Made by a program: the position numbers and the translations under genes | Shown here: positions 5,896-8,404 of the stretch, in pieces | How the letters are laid out: every line of letters begins with the position of its first letter | Numbering within the stretch: position 1 is the stretch's first letter | Notes under the pieces: generated by a model | What the model was told of the DNA's origin: nothing | What the model saw: the letters and a program-made list of their open reading frames with translations, nothing else | The model's database searches: none | Assembly (NCBI GenBank): GCA_022447485.1 | Contig: JAKVCH010000113.1 | Location: 1 to 8,404, forward strand | Origin: Polyangiaceae bacterium | Lineage (GTDB): Bacteria; Myxococcota_A; Polyangia; Polyangiales; Polyangiaceae | DNA length: 8,404 nucleotides | Direction: 5' to 3'

Positions 5896-8404
5896 ATGTT
5901 TGTGGAACTTCTTGGCCGTTCCAATTTTTCTTTTCTGCAAGGCGCATCACACCCTGAAGAGCTTGTCGAACAATCAAAAGCTCTCAAACTCGGAGGGTTA
6001 GCTCTGACTGATAAGAATAGCATCTACGGTTCAGTGCGGGCCTGGAAAGCGATTCAAGCGCTCAAGAAAAAAGGGGGCTCTCTTCACTACATTGTTGGTA
6101 CTGAACTCACCCTACCGTTTCATCCTCCGAAAACACCTCTCTGTGCGGCAACCTCTCCTCGACAACTTCTGCAGCGCTCGTCAGCTTTTTCAGAAAGAGA
6201 AGAGCGACCTATTTCTGACAGTTGTGCCCCGACTACGCCTCTGTCGATTCCCCCTGAGGGGCAAGGGCTTGAACTTGCTCTTTTGGTGGAAACCCTTCGC
6301 GGTTACGAAAACCTTTGTCGTATCATCACCGCAAGTCACGATGGTTATCCGAAAGGAGAAGCGCTTTGTCAGCTCGACACGGTACGTCAAAATTATGAGG
6401 GCTTAACAGCGCTACTAATCGCACCCAAGGACCCTCAAAGACTCAGTTCAGAACTCAAAGTCGACGACCTCATCACTGAATTGAAAGATATTTTCGGCTC
6501 TCATTTAGCTCTCGCTGTCTATCGTCACCTTGATGGTCGTGATGGTTCGAGAATCCGCTGGACGAGAAAAAACGCACACCGCTTCTGTATTCCTATTATC
6601 GCCAGCGCGCGACCTCTCTATCATCACCCCTCACGAAAACCGCTCTTCGATACCCTTTCGTGTATTCGCCAAGGGCTGTCCCTGGAACAAGCAGGCACTA
6701 GACTCGCCCCCAATGCAGAAGCTTCTCTGCGCGATGAGTCAGATATGCGAAGGCTGTTCAGTCATCATCCCGAATGGCTTGAAGAGACAAACAGAATTGC
6801 CGACCGATGCCACTTTGATTTTTCCCAGATACACTATCAATTCCCGTGTCACTTAGAGCCTCACCAAAGTGCCGATCAGCGTCTCGCAGAATTAACCTGG
6901 GAGGGCGTGGGCAGGCGTTACCCAGAAGGAATCTCCTCAAGCTTAAGACAACAGCTCAAAAAAGAGCTTCAGCTGATTCACAAGCTTCAACTCGCTCCTT
7001 ACTTTTTGTCTACCTACGATATTGTACAAATTGCACGACGAAAGAAGATTCTCTGCCAGGGGAGGGGGAGCGCTGCAAATAGTGCGGTTTGTTTCGTTCT
7101 GGGCATTACAGCTGTCGACCCAGCAAGATCCCATCTGCTCTTTGAGAGGTTCTTAAGTGAAGAGCGGAATGAACCCCCTGATATCGACCTCGACTTTGAA
7201 CATGAGCGAAGAGAAGAAGTCATTCAGGAAATCTACAGAGTCCATGGCAGGCAACGCGCCGCGATGGTCAGTGAAATCATCTCGTATCGGCAAAAGAGTG
7301 CTCTTCGAGATGTCGCTCAGGTCTTCAGCTTCAGCCAAGAACAAATCAAACGGCTCAGCTCAACAGTCTCTTGGCAGCAAAATGACGTTGATCGAGAAAA
7401 GCGTCTCTTAGAAGCTGGTTTTGACTTACGGGATAGTCGCTTAGCTCAGATTTTCGCCTTGGCAGAGCAGCTCCAGGGGTTTCCCCGACACCTCTCTCTA
7501 CATGTCGGTGGTTTTTTTCTCTCATCACGGCCTCTGGCCGAGGTGGCACCCATCGAATCAGCGAGAAAAGAGGGGCGAACCGTCATTCCTTGGGATAAAG
7601 ACGATATTGAGGCCTTAGGCTTCTTTAAGGTCGATATCTTAGCCCTCGGCATGCTCACCGCGTTGCGAAAGAGTTTGGCACTGATCACTGCAGACGGAGG
7701 CCTGCCACCCCCGTCTCGTGCTCATGCTGGGACCAGTGATTTGGCCAGAGAGTCAAAAGAGGCATTTGATCCTCTCGAAATAATCACTCGAATCCCCGCC
7801 GAAGATCCTGCGACTTATCGAATGATCTCTCAAGCAGATACAGTCGGAGTGTTTCAAATCGAAAGCCGAGCTCAGCGAGCCATGTTGCCTCGCCTAAGGC
7901 CTCAACAATTCTACGATCTTGTTATCGAAGTAGCACTCGTTCGCCCGGGACCGATTCAAGGAGGAATGGTACACCCCTATCTGCGCCGTCGGAATCAAGA
8001 AGAACCCATCAGCTGTCCTCATAGGGATTTATGGCCGGTTCTTAAGCGCACTTTAGGAGTTCCGCTCTTTCAGGAGCAGGTCATGCAGATAGCTATTATT
8101 GGAGCTGGCTACCGAGGGGGCGAGGCGGATGAATTACGCCGTGATATGGCGGCCTGGAAGAAGCATGGTCGCTTATCAACACAGAAAGATCGCCTCTTAA
8201 GAGGTTTTCACAAGAAAGGCATCTCAAAAGACTTTGCCCTCTCTCTTTTTGAACAAATCAAAGGCTTTGGAGAGTACGGCTTTCCTGAGTCTCATGCTTC
8301 TTCATTTGCCCTCTTGGTGTATGCGTCAGCCTGGCAAAAGCATCACTACCCGGCGCACTTCGTCTGTGCTCTTTTGAACTCTCAGCCCATGGGGTTTTAT
8401 TCTC
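5896..8404 (+). CDS. dnaE2: Error-prone DNA polymerase III alpha subunit DnaE2/ImuC (3' end outside window)
   Basis: DnaE2 is the polymerase of the ImuA-ImuB-DnaE2 mutasome; it copies past lesions and causes SOS mutagenesis. The visible 836 codons are open to the right edge; family members are about 1,000-1,080 aa, so roughly 200 C-terminal residues (OB-fold region) are missing. Seen in order: an N-terminal PHP domain with FSFLQGASHPEELV; CQGRGSAANSAV (from residue 387); catalytic PDIDLDF with Asp429 and Asp431; RHLSLHVGGF and PWDKDDIEALGFFKVDILALG with the third catalytic Asp580; GVFQIESRAQRAML; LVRPGPIQGGMVHPYL; GEADELRRDMAAWKKHG; and GFPESHASSFALLVYASAW. These are DnaE2 rather than DnaE1 signatures. 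The PHP metal site is lost (LHxH is LLGR at 5-8; TDH is TDK at 38-40), so no PHP proofreading is expected. About 50 extra low-complexity residues (roughly 76-124) sit between IVGTELTL and the LxxLVE..RGYENLCRI segment. It is separated from imuAB by three genes. Confidence 0.95.
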   Translation, partial: MFVELLGRSNFSFLQGASHPEELVEQSKALKLGGLALTDKNSIYGSVRAWKAIQALKKKGGSLHYIVGTELTLPFHPPKTPLCAATSPRQLLQRSSAFSEREERPISDSCAPTTPLSIPPEGQGLELALLVETLRGYENLCRIITASHDGYPKGEALCQLDTVRQNYEGLTALLIAPKDPQRLSSELKVDDLITELKDIFGSHLALAVYRHLDGRDGSRIRWTRKNAHRFCIPIIASARPLYHHPSRKPLFDTLSCIRQGLSLEQAGTRLAPNAEASLRDESDMRRLFSHHPEWLEETNRIADRCHFDFSQIHYQFPCHLEPHQSADQRLAELTWEGVGRRYPEGISSSLRQQLKKELQLIHKLQLAPYFLSTYDIVQIARRKKILCQGRGSAANSAVCFVLGITAVDPARSHLLFERFLSEERNEPPDIDLDFEHERREEVIQEIYRVHGRQRAAMVSEIISYRQKSALRDVAQVFSFSQEQIKRLSSTVSWQQNDVDREKRLLEAGFDLRDSRLAQIFALAEQLQGFPRHLSLHVGGFFLSSRPLAEVAPIESARKEGRTVIPWDKDDIEALGFFKVDILALGMLTALRKSLALITADGGLPPPSRAHAGTSDLARESKEAFDPLEIITRIPAEDPATYRMISQADTVGVFQIESRAQRAMLPRLRPQQFYDLVIEVALVRPGPIQGGMVHPYLRRRNQEEPISCPHRDLWPVLKRTLGVPLFQEQVMQIAIIGAGYRGGEADELRRDMAAWKKHGRLSTQKDRLLRGFHKKGISKDFALSLFEQIKGFGEYGFPESHASSFALLVYASAWQKHHYPAHFVCALLNSQPMGFYS

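Noticed and set aside
6092..6406. 104-codon open frame overlapping dnaE2, possible frameshift
   Set aside because: The dnaE2 frame stays open through this stretch and matches the family on both sides (IVGTELTL before, RGYENLCRI after); the other frame has no recognisable motif.

Overview
The window is ordinary, gene-dense bacterial chromosome with moderate GC (about half, by eye). It holds six protein genes, no RNA gene, no mobile element and no CRISPR array. The organism looks like a Gram-negative bacterium. The imuA-imuB-dnaE2 mutagenesis set, the myxobacterial-looking LexA-type palindrome and the lipid genes would fit a Myxococcota or Bdellovibrionota-like lineage. That placement is an inference from family resemblance only.

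Layout, left to right. The window opens inside imuA (RecA-like accessory factor of the ImuA-ImuB-DnaE2 translesion mutasome), whose N-terminal region carries seven perfect 9-bp repeats coding Gly-Ser-Thr. imuA overlaps imuB by an ATGA junction. imuB encodes the catalytically dead Y-family polymerase homologue that links the mutasome to the beta clamp. Next, in the same direction, is a PlsC-type 1-acylglycerol-3-phosphate acyltransferase gene. A delta-9-type fatty acid desaturase gene follows on the minus strand, convergent with plsC. Divergent from the desaturase, across about 97 bp, is a DTW-domain gene (tRNA-uridine aminocarboxypropyltransferase family) whose product carries an unusual C-terminal extension that I read as a degenerate DEDDh exonuclease-like domain. 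After a 213-bp intergenic region comes dnaE2 (imuC), the error-prone replicative-type polymerase, which runs off the right edge after 836 codons.

How the genes relate. imuA, imuB and dnaE2 form one functional unit: SOS-induced, error-prone lesion bypass. In many bacteria they are one operon. Here dnaE2 is separated from imuAB by three unrelated genes, one on the opposite strand, so dnaE2 must have its own promoter. The intergenic region before it holds a near-perfect palindrome (CTGGAC-N4-GTTCAG core) resembling SOS boxes of the GAAC-N4-GTTC and myxobacterial kinds. PlsC and the desaturase both act on membrane acyl chains and may be linked by lipid homeostasis, but the sequence does not show co-regulation.

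The points most worth a second look are the DTW/exonuclease-like fusion, the SOS-box-like palindrome before dnaE2, and the Gly-Ser-Thr repeat tract in imuA. No stretch longer than about 213 bp lacks a gene.
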